Assembly: GCA_023264315.1 (NCBI GenBank)
Contig: JALQST010000065.1
Coordinates: 1-11,046 of the forward strand
Direction of reading: 5' to 3'
Length of the DNA stretch: 11,046 nucleotides
Origin: Nodosilinea sp. BSH.14
GTDB lineage: Bacteria > Cyanobacteriota > Cyanobacteriia > Phormidesmidales > Phormidesmidaceae
Below are positions 1-5,538 of this stretch, piece after piece. The notes under the pieces are model-generated. The model was not told where the DNA came from, searched no databases, and was given only the letters and a program-made list of their open reading frames with translations. Positions within the stretch are counted from its first letter, which is position 1; each line of letters begins with the position of its first letter. The translations under genes and the position numbers were made by a program.

Positions 1-186
1 CTGGGAGAGCATGATCAAATCCCCATAGCCCGGTTGTATCTGGGCGGTACGATCTCGTGCCACGATCATCTCGTCGCGGGCGGTGGCGAGGCGCATGATC
101 CCTGCCCGACGCAAGACACCATCGGCTCCCATGAGGCCACGGGGGAGTTCAAAGGGAAATTCGGTGGGGGGGAGTGGGGAGGACAT
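1..186 (-). CDS. Phage-tail-assembly-like protein, second paralog (5' part only)
   Basis: This is the first 62 codons of a gene that continues past the left edge. It starts with ATG at 186-184 and begins MSSPLPPTEFPFELPRGLMG. Residues 9-62 align with residues 61 onward of the gene just upstream (228-686): both have F-x-FELP-[KR]-G, a GI/GVMRLA segment, a DE pair followed by an acidic/arginine RD, then P-x-Y and an [IV]LS-type hydrophobic stretch. Such proteins sit after the tube genes in injection-system clusters and are usually called phage tail assembly proteins; a chaperone role is inferred from position, by analogy with phages. It lacks the long N-terminal tail of its paralog. There is no Shine-Dalgarno sequence, because a CCCCACT repeat array occupies that site, so translation may depend on coupling to the upstream gene 41 nt away. 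Confidence 0.8.
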   Translation of the reverse strand, partial: MSSPLPPTEFPFELPRGLMGADGVLRRAGIMRLATARDEMIVARDRTAQIQPGYGDLIMLSQ

Positions 187-187
187 C

Positions 188-227
188 GGGGAGTGGGGAG
201 TGGGGAGTGGGGAGTGGGGAGTGGGGG
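188..227. repeat. Heptanucleotide tandem repeat (GGGGAGT x5)
   Basis: Five perfect copies of GGGGAGT (CCCCACT on the coding strand) run 188-222, followed by GGGGG at 223-227. The array fills the whole gap between the stop of the 228-686 gene and one base before the ATG of the next gene. Similar C-rich bases continue into the first codons of that gene (near 165-180). It resembles the short tandemly repeated repetitive (STRR) heptamers known in cyanobacteria, although the exact unit differs from the CCCCA(A/G)T form I remember. No reading frame through the unit contains a stop. Copy number is likely to vary between strains. Confidence 0.9.
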
Positions 228-686
228 TTAGGGTGCAAAGTCGTTGATGTGGCGGTAGAAGCGTTGTAGGTAGTCGAGATCGCAGGCGAAGAGGTCTTCG
301 ATGACGAGGGGTGAGACTTCCGATAGGGTGCCGAGGCGGGTGATGACCCGCGACAGGATCAACACGGTGGCGTAGGCCGGATTGGCCCGCACCCTGGGGT
401 CGCGCATGGGCACAATTTCGTCCATGGCCTTGGCGAGGCGCATGACACCCTGTCGATGCCAGTTTCCGGCGCTGTCTAGGTAGCCCTTGGGTAGTTCAAA
501 GGCAAATTCTAGCTGAATCGATCCCGGTCGTGGCGCAGCGGTCGTTTCCGTCACTGGATAGCTCGCTGCCGGATGGCTTGGCCCCCCATCCCCAGACACC
601 GCAGACCCCGAGGCAACCGAAGGCTGGGCCGGGGCAGACTTGACCACGGGGGGCAAGTTTAGGTTGTTGCTCATTTGGATGGCCAT
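228..686 (-). CDS. Phage-tail-assembly-like protein of the injection system
   Basis: A 152-residue protein in two parts. Residues 1-58 are a low-complexity Pro/Ala/Ser/Thr-rich, probably disordered tail. Residues 59-150 form a compact domain with FAFELPKGYLD (61-71), GVMRLAKAMDE (80-90), RDPRVRANPAY (95-105), a hydrophobic ILSRVITRLG helix (110-119) and LFACDLDYLQRFYRHIN near the end. This pattern matches proteins annotated as phage tail assembly protein in cyanobacterial and actinobacterial CIS clusters. Their biochemical role is not well established; a chaperone for tube or baseplate assembly is the usual guess. The ATG at 686 is preceded by AGGTG four bases away; a second ATG at 674 (MSNN) is possible. 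It lies downstream of three tube genes, separated from them by a repeat element, and upstream of a shorter paralog. Confidence 0.8.
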   Translation of the reverse strand: MAIQMSNNLNLPPVVKSAPAQPSVASGSAVSGDGGPSHPAASYPVTETTAAPRPGSIQLEFAFELPKGYLDSAGNWHRQGVMRLAKAMDEIVPMRDPRVRANPAYATVLILSRVITRLGTLSEVSPLVIEDLFACDLDYLQRFYRHINDFAP

Positions 687-759
687 CGGTCACCTAGCCT
701 TGTGGGGTTTAGCGTTGTGGGGGGTGGATTGTACTTTTAGGGAGTGTGGCGTTGTCGGT

Positions 760-826
760 GGTGCATTGCTTCGCGTTGGCAAAGCCTCGCCTTGGCGTTA
801 TTCACCCTACGCGAATGCACCCTACG
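760..826. repeat. Palindromic intergenic repeat (GGTGCATT...AATGCACCCTACG)
   Basis: GGTGCATT at 760-767 is an exact inverted match of AATGCACC at 814-821. CACCCTACG is also directly repeated at 803-811 and 818-826. The layout resembles the dispersed GTAGGGTGCATT...AATGCACC repeats common between genes in filamentous cyanobacteria. It ends directly at the stop codon of the third tube gene (829-827), so on the minus-strand transcript the hairpin would lie in the 3' flank of the tube genes. There is no T-run after it on that strand, so a role in mRNA 3'-end stability or partial polarity fits better than an intrinsic terminator. Confidence 0.7.
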
Positions 827-1324
827 TTAGATGGATTTGACTTCGGAGCGTTTGAGGGATTCCACCACAATTTCCATTTCTTCGATGTTAAAGTCGCCAC
901 TTTTAACGTCTAGATCGGAGATTTTATAGCGCATGGGCCAAGCTCGTTCAAAGGTGAACCGAAATTGTTCTTTTCCCGCTTGGTTGTAAATCACTAAGGA
1001 TCCATCCCGACGTTGGTCGGCCCATTGGCCAGATTGCACCTTATCTAGCCAGTTCCAGAGGGTCATGGAGGTGGTGAGTCCTCGTCGTAGGGTAATGTTG
1101 ATATAGGTCAATTTTCCGGGTATTTTAGTCTGTACTAATCGGCCTTTACTATCCCCTTTTTTGCCCCAAAGTTGGGGCGTGACCTCACTAATTTCGATTA
1201 CATCCTGGGAGGACTGGAAGCCGCTACAATCCATAAAAGTTCCGTCTACCGAATCGGTGCTACCATCGAGTTTTATCTCTAGGTAGAACCGAGCACTGGT
1301 GAGAATTTCGGGAAAGGCTGGCAT
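827..1324 (-). CDS. Contractile injection system tube protein (gp19/Hcp-like fold), third copy
   Basis: A 165-residue member of the T4 gp19-like tail tube family, whose hexameric rings stack into the inner tube propelled by sheath contraction. It starts with the typical LTSARFYLEIKLDG strand (8-21). It has the ITLRRGLTTSMTLWNWLDKV core (77-96), which is the closest of the three copies to canonical phage and Afp/PVC tube proteins. The signature DGSLVIYNQAGKEQFRF (107-123) is shared with both neighbouring tube genes. The ATG at 1324 has AGGA about nine bases upstream. It is 11 bp behind the preceding tube gene, so the two are surely co-transcribed. Whether it is the main tube subunit or a tube initiator linking to the baseplate, as Afp5 is thought to be, cannot be told from sequence alone. 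Confidence 0.92.
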   Translation of the reverse strand: MPAFPEILTSARFYLEIKLDGSTDSVDGTFMDCSGFQSSQDVIEISEVTPQLWGKKGDSKGRLVQTKIPGKLTYINITLRRGLTTSMTLWNWLDKVQSGQWADQRRDGSLVIYNQAGKEQFRFTFERAWPMRYKISDLDVKSGDFNIEEMEIVVESLKRSEVKSI

Positions 1325-1335
1325 GGCTAAAATTC

Positions 1336-1818
1336 CTATACCTTACGGATAACTTGGGTAAAGTATAGCTCTAGACTGTCCTCCGCTAGTTGACCACCAC
1401 TCTCCACGGATAATGAGCCAATTTGAGTGGCATTACCCGGGAATAAATCTGTGAAGTTGAAGCGCATCGCTTCTTTCCCATCCGGATCGTAGATCACTAG
1501 GGATCCTGTCTTGCGGCTTTTCGTCGCTTCAGAACCACCCCCGGAGTAGGTATCAACGTGGCATTTGTTGTACCAATCAAACAGTTTTTGTTGATCGGCT
1601 TCGTTGCCACCCACATAGGTGAGGGTGATCTTGTCGCCATACTCTACACCACCGATGGTGGACTGGGTCTGGGTTTTGGCGTCTTTGGTCACACCAATAG
1701 CCGTATCACCGCCTGCCACAGTCATACTAATGGAAGGGCCAGATACTTTTTTGACGAGTAGGCTAGTGACGCCATCAATTTCAAAGTAAAATCGCGAACT
1801 GGTTAAATATTGAACCAT
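1336..1818 (-). CDS. Contractile injection system tube protein, second copy
   Basis: A 160-residue tube-family protein. Diagnostic parts are LTSSRFYFEIDGV (5-17), a KVSGPSISM strand, DKITLTYVGG followed by a Leu-Phe-Asp-Trp-Tyr helix (62-83), and TGSLVIYDPDGKEAMRF (104-120). The last segment lines up with the same region of both other tube copies. It then ends with LSVESGG and a strand-rich tail. The middle holds a Gly/Ser-rich loop (92-98) that could face the lumen or the ring interface. The start at 1818 has AGGAGA about eleven bases upstream. Its gap to the preceding gene is 15 bp. The gene is clearly paralogous to, but strongly diverged from, its neighbours, suggesting distinct positions or mixed rings rather than simple dosage. 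Confidence 0.9.
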   Translation of the reverse strand: MVQYLTSSRFYFEIDGVTSLLVKKVSGPSISMTVAGGDTAIGVTKDAKTQTQSTIGGVEYGDKITLTYVGGNEADQQKLFDWYNKCHVDTYSGGGSEATKSRKTGSLVIYDPDGKEAMRFNFTDLFPGNATQIGSLSVESGGQLAEDSLELYFTQVIRKV

Positions 1819-1833
1819 GACTGCTAAGTTCTC

Positions 1834-2331
1834 CTACTTCGTACGATTGAATTTTTCACAGGTAATAGTGTAGGTTTCTTCGATGTAGGAGTCCGTAGAG
1901 ACATCCAAATCAGCACACTTATATTTGGAGGGCCATGCTACGAGGAAATCCCAGCGGGCTACCTCTTTACCATCGGTGTCATAGGCGGTGATGCTGCCTT
2001 CCTTGGTGCTGTCGCGCCACTTGCTTTTTCCACCATTGGAAGAAGGCAAACATTCCTCAAACCACTTGTACATTTTAACGCTCGTACTCGAACCTTCCCC
2101 ACTCGCAATACAGATGCAGTCAAAGCTAAAAAGCCCTTCAAAACCTGCGGAGTTGACCTGCCAAATGGTTTTGCCGCCCTTGGTCGTGCCCACAGCCTTT
2201 TGTCCACCCTGCACCTTGGGTTGATAGTTGGGAATATTAACACTCTTGAAGATCGATTTTTCCCCTTCTACAACCCCCTTAATTTCCAAGTAAAAACTAC
2301 TTGGAGCAATGGGTTTATTCAGTTCTGCCAT
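1834..2331 (-). CDS. Contractile injection system tube protein, first copy
   Basis: A 165-residue tube-family protein and the first of three in tandem. It has PSSFYLEIKGV (10-20), a KSVNIPNYQPKVQGGQ segment, the aromatic helix VKMYKWFEECL (85-95), EGSITAYDTDGKEVARWDF (111-129) and a YIEETYTITCEKF strand near the end. It is unusually rich in cysteine for a tube protein (C72, C74, C94, C139, C158). The ribosome-binding site is the best in the operon: AGGAGG at 2347-2342, ten bases before ATG 2331. That fits the need for many more tube subunits than, for example, terminator subunits. It follows the sheath gene after 192 bp carrying two hairpins. The operon direction and pairing with a sheath gene make the assignment firm; which copy forms the bulk of the tube is unknown. 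Confidence 0.9.
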   Translation of the reverse strand: MAELNKPIAPSSFYLEIKGVVEGEKSIFKSVNIPNYQPKVQGGQKAVGTTKGGKTIWQVNSAGFEGLFSFDCICIASGEGSSTSVKMYKWFEECLPSSNGGKSKWRDSTKEGSITAYDTDGKEVARWDFLVAWPSKYKCADLDVSTDSYIEETYTITCEKFNRTK

Positions 2332-2420
2332 AGCAACGTTTCCTCCTGGAAATCATACAAAATGGGGTATCCTCTCCTTGAAATTACATACTCAATCCGG
2401 CTTGTTTATCCTCGGTATCC

Positions 2421-2445
2421 GTGGGCGAGGAGACCTCGACCCTAC
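2421..2445. repeat. Small palindromic repeat (CGAGG-AGA-CCTCG core)
   Basis: CGAGG at 2426-2430 pairs with CCTCG at 2434-2438 around an AGA loop. The stem extends with GGG 2423-2425 against CCC 2440-2442 past a single bulged A, and ends in ACCCTACG. The GGGCGAGG...CCTCG...CCTACG form is a common dispersed repeat in cyanobacterial intergenic regions. The ACCCTACG edge is shared with the element at 760-826. It lies between the sheath gene and the first tube gene. On the minus strand no T-run follows, so it is not a normal intrinsic terminator. Confidence 0.6.
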
Positions 2446-2473
2446 GGTTGATCAGACTGGGAATTGGTTTTTT

Positions 2474-2499
2474 CTGATGCGGATTTGGCATCCCATCAG
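2474..2499. other. Hairpin between sheath and tube genes
   Basis: CTGATG at 2474-2479 pairs with CATCAG at 2494-2499. GGAT 2481-2484 pairs with ATCC 2490-2493 after a one-base bulge, leaving a five-base loop. The stem starts 25 bases after the sheath stop codon on the minus-strand transcript. The T-run (2468-2473) is on the wrong side for a minus-strand terminator, because that transcript reads AAAAAA after the stem. It may protect the upstream sheath message or mark a processing point that lets sheath and tube levels differ; this is inference from position. Confidence 0.5.
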
Positions 2500-2523
2500 A
2501 GTCAAGGAGAGGACTATGGAGCT

Positions 2524-4233
2524 TTACTGGTTAGGTGCCCACTGGCTGATGCGGAAGATGACAAATTCCGCTGGACGGACGGGGCAAACGCCGACTTCCA
2601 CATAGAGGCGGCCCAGCATCATGGTTTCGTGGGTGTTGAGTTCGCCGTCACATTTCACGTAGAAGGCTTCGGCGGGGGAAGCGCCAAAGAGGGCACCTTC
2701 GCGCCAGAGGCGTTCGAGGAAGTTGCTAACGGTGCGGGAAACCCTGGCCCAGAGGTCTTGGTCGTTGGGTTCAAACACCACCCACTGGGTGCCAATTTCG
2801 ATGGATTTTTCGATGTAGCTGAGCAAGCGCCGCACGCTGATGTAGCGCCACTGCACGTTGTCGGGTTCCACCAGGGTGCGGGCCCCCCACACCTTGAGGC
2901 CCCGCTGGTAGTTGGCGAAGTTGCGGATGCAGTTGATGCCCATGGGGTTGAGCAGTTCTTGCTCGCGCATGTTGGTTTCGTAGGAGAGGCCGATGACGCC
3001 GCGAGGGGTTTCGTTGGCGGGGGCCTTAAAGACGCCACGGGATTCGTCGGTGCGGCACCAAATGCCCATCATGTGGCCGCAGGGGGGCACCATAATCGGG
3101 CGTCCGGCGTTGCGGGGGTTGGCCACCTTAATCCAGGGGTAGTACAGCGCCCCAAACATGGATCGACGGTTGAACAGGCTGAGCCACTGGGCCACGTCCT
3201 GGGGCTTTTGCTGCTCTGGGGCCACCGGATCCATACTCTTACCGGGCTTCACCGGGGGCGCATCCAGCACCGCCATGCGGTAGGCGGGGCCAGGGAAGGA
3301 GTTTTCGCACATGCTGAGCATAGATTCCATGACCCCATGCACCTGGTCGATATCCATCAGGCCGTTTTGGTAGACCCGCATCAGGTCGGGGAAGGCGATC
3401 ATGGCGGCTTCATCTACCTCAAACATGCCCTGCATCCCGGTGCGGTCGTCCCGCTGGCCCTGGATATCGCGGGAGAGGCGGCTTTCCGGGGAAATATAGG
3501 GTGGTGGGGCCACTTCATAGATCCCATTGGCGGGGCGGCGGGAGAGAGCTTGCCCGGAAACGGAAATATCCGTCAGGGTGACGTATTCCGAGTCGGCCAG
3601 GGCGGTGACGACGTAATCGGCCACCTCGGCTTCCGGCTCTGGGTTCATGGTGAGGTTGGGGTAGCGCTCCAGCTCCTCACCGTTTTGGGTGACGATGACG
3701 GTGAAAAACTCCCCGGTGTTGAGGGGTGGTTCGGCGTCTTCATCGGCATCGTCGCCCAGGGGCTTGGGCTCGCCATCGGCAATCACCACCCTCACTCGGC
3801 TACCGCCAGAGGGAGGTAGGGCGGGGGTATCGCTGGCCTCGGCCACTTGCAGGTTAAACCGAAGGGCAGGCTTGCCGCTGGAGGTCATCAGCTTGTGGCC
3901 CGTGTCCTCGGGTGGGGGCACCGGAGAACCGGGCAGCTGGGTGCCGATGCTCGTCACCCAGCAGCGACCGCCGCCGTTCATAAACCAGCCACTCACCGCA
4001 AAGGGCAGATAGGCGTCAAAATCCGTAAAGCCGTCGGAACCGGGTTTGGCAAAGGCTTCAAGATACTGCCCCCAGTTGGTCACCAGCATGGGCTTAAACA
4101 GTTCGGCATCGCCCCGCACATCTTCCGTAAAGCCGATAAATCCGCCCACGCTAAGGCTGACCCCATCAATGGGGCGACTACCGCGATCCACCTCTTCAAC
4201 GTATACACCGGGAGCAAAATAATCTAGGGCCAT
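2524..4233 (-). CDS. Contractile sheath protein (phage tail sheath family)
   Basis: A 569-residue tail sheath protein, the subunit that forms the contractile outer cylinder and drives the inner tube into the target. The N-terminus is diagnostic: YFAPGVYVEEVDRGSRPIDG (5-24), then VGGFIGFTED and, at 87-96, GGGRCWVTSI. The conserved C-terminal half includes YYPWIKV (364-370), VPPCGHMMGIW (382-392), NPMGINCIRNF (429-439), KVWGARTL (447-454), WRYISVRRLLSYIEKSI (462-478), the VVFEPND...LW segment (485-494) and GRLYVEVGVCPVRPAEFVIF (541-560). Residues 100-260 are an inserted, Pro/Asp-rich region with an acidic run (160-168), probably the surface-exposed variable domain. Only one sheath gene is present, against three in Afp/PVC particles. 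ATG 4233 has AGGAT about eight bases upstream. Confidence 0.97.
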   Translation of the reverse strand: MALDYFAPGVYVEEVDRGSRPIDGVSLSVGGFIGFTEDVRGDAELFKPMLVTNWGQYLEAFAKPGSDGFTDFDAYLPFAVSGWFMNGGGRCWVTSIGTQLPGSPVPPPEDTGHKLMTSSGKPALRFNLQVAEASDTPALPPSGGSRVRVVIADGEPKPLGDDADEDAEPPLNTGEFFTVIVTQNGEELERYPNLTMNPEPEAEVADYVVTALADSEYVTLTDISVSGQALSRRPANGIYEVAPPPYISPESRLSRDIQGQRDDRTGMQGMFEVDEAAMIAFPDLMRVYQNGLMDIDQVHGVMESMLSMCENSFPGPAYRMAVLDAPPVKPGKSMDPVAPEQQKPQDVAQWLSLFNRRSMFGALYYPWIKVANPRNAGRPIMVPPCGHMMGIWCRTDESRGVFKAPANETPRGVIGLSYETNMREQELLNPMGINCIRNFANYQRGLKVWGARTLVEPDNVQWRYISVRRLLSYIEKSIEIGTQWVVFEPNDQDLWARVSRTVSNFLERLWREGALFGASPAEAFYVKCDGELNTHETMMLGRLYVEVGVCPVRPAEFVIFRISQWAPNQ

Positions 4234-4306
4234 GGGCCGTCATCCTTTTCTAAGCTAGGGATTGGGTCTATCTGGAAATTGGGCGTACAAATACCACCGC
4301 ACCCGA

Positions 4307-4840
4307 TCAGGGCGGCGCATGGGGCAGCGGCAGATCATTCACCCGCAGCCGATCTCCCAGGGGAATTTCAAAGGGAGCCGTCACCGCAATTTGTAGGGCC
4401 GGACACAGGGGAATGCCCAAGGTGATCCAAAAATTGGGCTGGGCCATCAGCGTAATCGGCGCTACCCGCAGGGGCAGGGCGGGATATCGCCGCAGCGAGG
4501 GCGACAGAAACCGATGGGGCAGGTGGGGCGACTGCAACAGCAGACTGAGACTTTCTGACAGCAGGGTTTGCTCGCCGAGGGCCGTATGGTCGCAGGCCAT
4601 CAGCGCAAACACCACATCAAACCAAATTGGCTGAGATCCAATCTCCAAATCTACGTGACGCCGGCAGGGCTGGGGATAGGGGCTTTGGGCCGACTGAATT
4701 TCGTAGTGGTACAGGTGCAGGCAGGGCTTGATCGAAGCGGTGATCTGCCCCGGATAGCCAAAGTCAATCTGATCGGTGCCCGTAAGGGTGGGGCCAGATG
4801 CCAGTAGGTTCGCTACCGCCTGGGCAATCGCAGAGATCAT
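4307..4840 (-). CDS. Short DUF4255 (Pvc16 N-terminal-type) tail terminator protein
   Basis: A 177-residue protein matching the DUF4255/Pvc16 N-terminal domain family, whose Afp16/Pvc16 members cap the distal end of the sheath-tube and fix its length. Visible parts are an N-terminal helix (MISAIAQAVANLLAS), a strand KPCLHLYHYEIQ (38-49) equivalent to the LFLYHV strand of the longer paralog at 7638-8927, and the family-typical PIWFDVVFALMACD (71-84) followed by GEQTLLSESLSLLLQSP, with a conserved-looking LMAQPNFWITLG (131-142). It has the DUF4255 domain and nothing more. The ATG at 4840 follows AGGT after four bases. It is first in the structural operon, 73 bp before the sheath gene. Family membership is firm; the capping role is taken from the family. 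Confidence 0.85.
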   Translation of the reverse strand: MISAIAQAVANLLASGPTLTGTDQIDFGYPGQITASIKPCLHLYHYEIQSAQSPYPQPCRRHVDLEIGSQPIWFDVVFALMACDHTALGEQTLLSESLSLLLQSPHLPHRFLSPSLRRYPALPLRVAPITLMAQPNFWITLGIPLCPALQIAVTAPFEIPLGDRLRVNDLPLPHAPP

Positions 4841-5295
4841 AGACCTGACCGAATAGGTTCGCAGGTTTAGCTTAGGCCCGCCCCCCGCTGGTCACGATTA
4901 GACTTAGGTCGAAACTTTGCCCCCCGGGGATTATGCCCCCTGAACCTTGGGGTTTGGATCCAGATTTCAGCCGCATCGTCACCGCATCGTCCCTCGGCCT
5001 CCGACCTGGGGGACGCCCTAACGTGAGAAAAGTGTGTTCGGCCAGCGGTCTCTGCCCCATAATCGGCAAGGGGATCGTCAGGAAAGTCTAAATTTTGTTG
5101 AAAAAAGCAGCCATCCTCGGGATGGACAGGCGAAACTAAACGCCATAACGACATCCTGAGTTCCCAAACAATTTCAACCTGGCTGATGATTTTGATAAAT
5201 TTTCATAACAAAAGTCCTGTTTTTACCCTTTTGCTGAGCTGAAATCCTCAGGCTTATCCTGGCAATTCATCGCTAAAGCCTTTGATATTAAGGGG

Positions 5296-5322
5296 TTGTC
5301 CAGGGTGTTCCCTGGGTATAAA
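5296..5322 (+). promoter_or_regulatory. Candidate promoter overlapping an inverted repeat
   Basis: TTGTCC (5296-5301) and TATAAA (5317-5322) resemble -35 and -10 boxes, but with a spacer of 15 instead of about 17. A perfect inverted repeat CCAGGG-TGTT-CCCTGG (5300-5315) lies between them, where a repressor or regulator could sit. If used, it would give a leader of roughly 210 nt before the kinase gene. The repeat is seen directly; promoter function is a guess. Confidence 0.25.
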
Positions 5323-5383
5323 GCCCATCATCGGGTAATTATTTTGACCCACTACAACCGTACTTGCGGAGGTTAATCCATCG

Positions 5384-5422
5384 ATGGGACGCCTTGATTC
5401 TAGATCCCAATGTTGTCCCTAG
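5384..5422 (+). other. Possible short leader ORF with a Shine-Dalgarno
   Basis: GGAGG at 5368-5372 is followed eleven bases later by ATG 5384 and a 12-codon frame, MGRLDSRSQCCP, ending in TAG 5420-5422. It lies downstream of the candidate promoter and about 115 bp before the kinase start. The ribosome-binding site is stronger than that of the kinase gene itself. Frames this short occur by chance, so this is only a candidate leader peptide. Confidence 0.15.
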
Positions 5423-5457
5423 GTCGGTTATTTACATGGGGTGGATAACAACGGAAA

Positions 5458-5476
5458 ACTTAATTTTTTATTAAGT
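5458..5476. promoter_or_regulatory. AT-rich inverted repeat, possible operator
   Basis: ACTTAAT (5458-5464) and ATTAAGT (5470-5476) form a perfect 7-bp inverted repeat around TTTTT. It ends about 60 bp before the kinase GTG. An AT-rich dyad of this size is typical of a dimeric DNA-binding protein site, and the LuxR/NarL-type regulator encoded downstream is an obvious candidate. It is too weak and too AT-rich to be a good terminator. Confidence 0.35.
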
Positions 5477-5538
5477 CTTGTCGTTGGCGTACCCCATAGC
5501 TTGAGTGCCCCATATCTTTCCTGTGAACAATCTTCCCT

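Larger units (their letters stand above)
4841..5538. other. Divergent intergenic region between the two CIS operons
   Basis: About 700 bp without a convincing gene. The left part (4860-5060) is GC-rich, with G/C runs (GGGG at 4926-4929, CCCCC at 4936-4940) and a direct repeat CCGCATCGTC at 4971-4980 and 4982-4991. The middle (5160-5290) turns AT-rich, as expected for promoters. It holds CTGAG/CTCAG (5234-5238 and 5247-5251), CCAGGG/CCCTGG (5300-5315), the 10-bp palindrome CCATCGATGG (5378-5387) and ACTTAAT/ATTAAGT (5458-5476). Near the kinase start, TTCCTGTGAA (5518) recurs as TTCCCTGTGAA (5533). This stretch must contain the promoters for both the structural operon and the kinase-regulator operon, and is the natural place for the encoded response regulator to bind. 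Confidence 0.7.

Noticed and set aside
188..227. CRISPR array
   Set aside because: The units are perfect 7-bp tandem copies with no spacers, so this is a microsatellite-type repeat.
2468..2499. Intrinsic terminator after the sheath gene
   Set aside because: The T-run precedes the stem on the plus strand and becomes an A-run after the stem on the transcribed minus strand, so it cannot act as a standard terminator for this operon.
2464..3819. A 451-codon open frame on the plus strand opposite the sheath gene
   Set aside because: It lies antisense inside a clear tail sheath gene, has a Gly/His/Val-rich unnatural composition and no recognisable motif. Long antisense frames are expected opposite GC-rich genes.
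1..4840. Ordinary prophage remnant
   Set aside because: Only tail-type genes of the CIS pattern occur, with DUF4255 proteins that are typical of injection systems, and no head, packaging, lysis or integration genes.
4867..5154. A 95-codon minus-strand frame in the divergent intergenic region
   Set aside because: No recognisable domain, poor ribosome-binding site (AGG directly against the ATG), and a composition rich in Arg/Gly/Pro with direct DNA repeats. A small real gene cannot be fully excluded, but nothing supports it.
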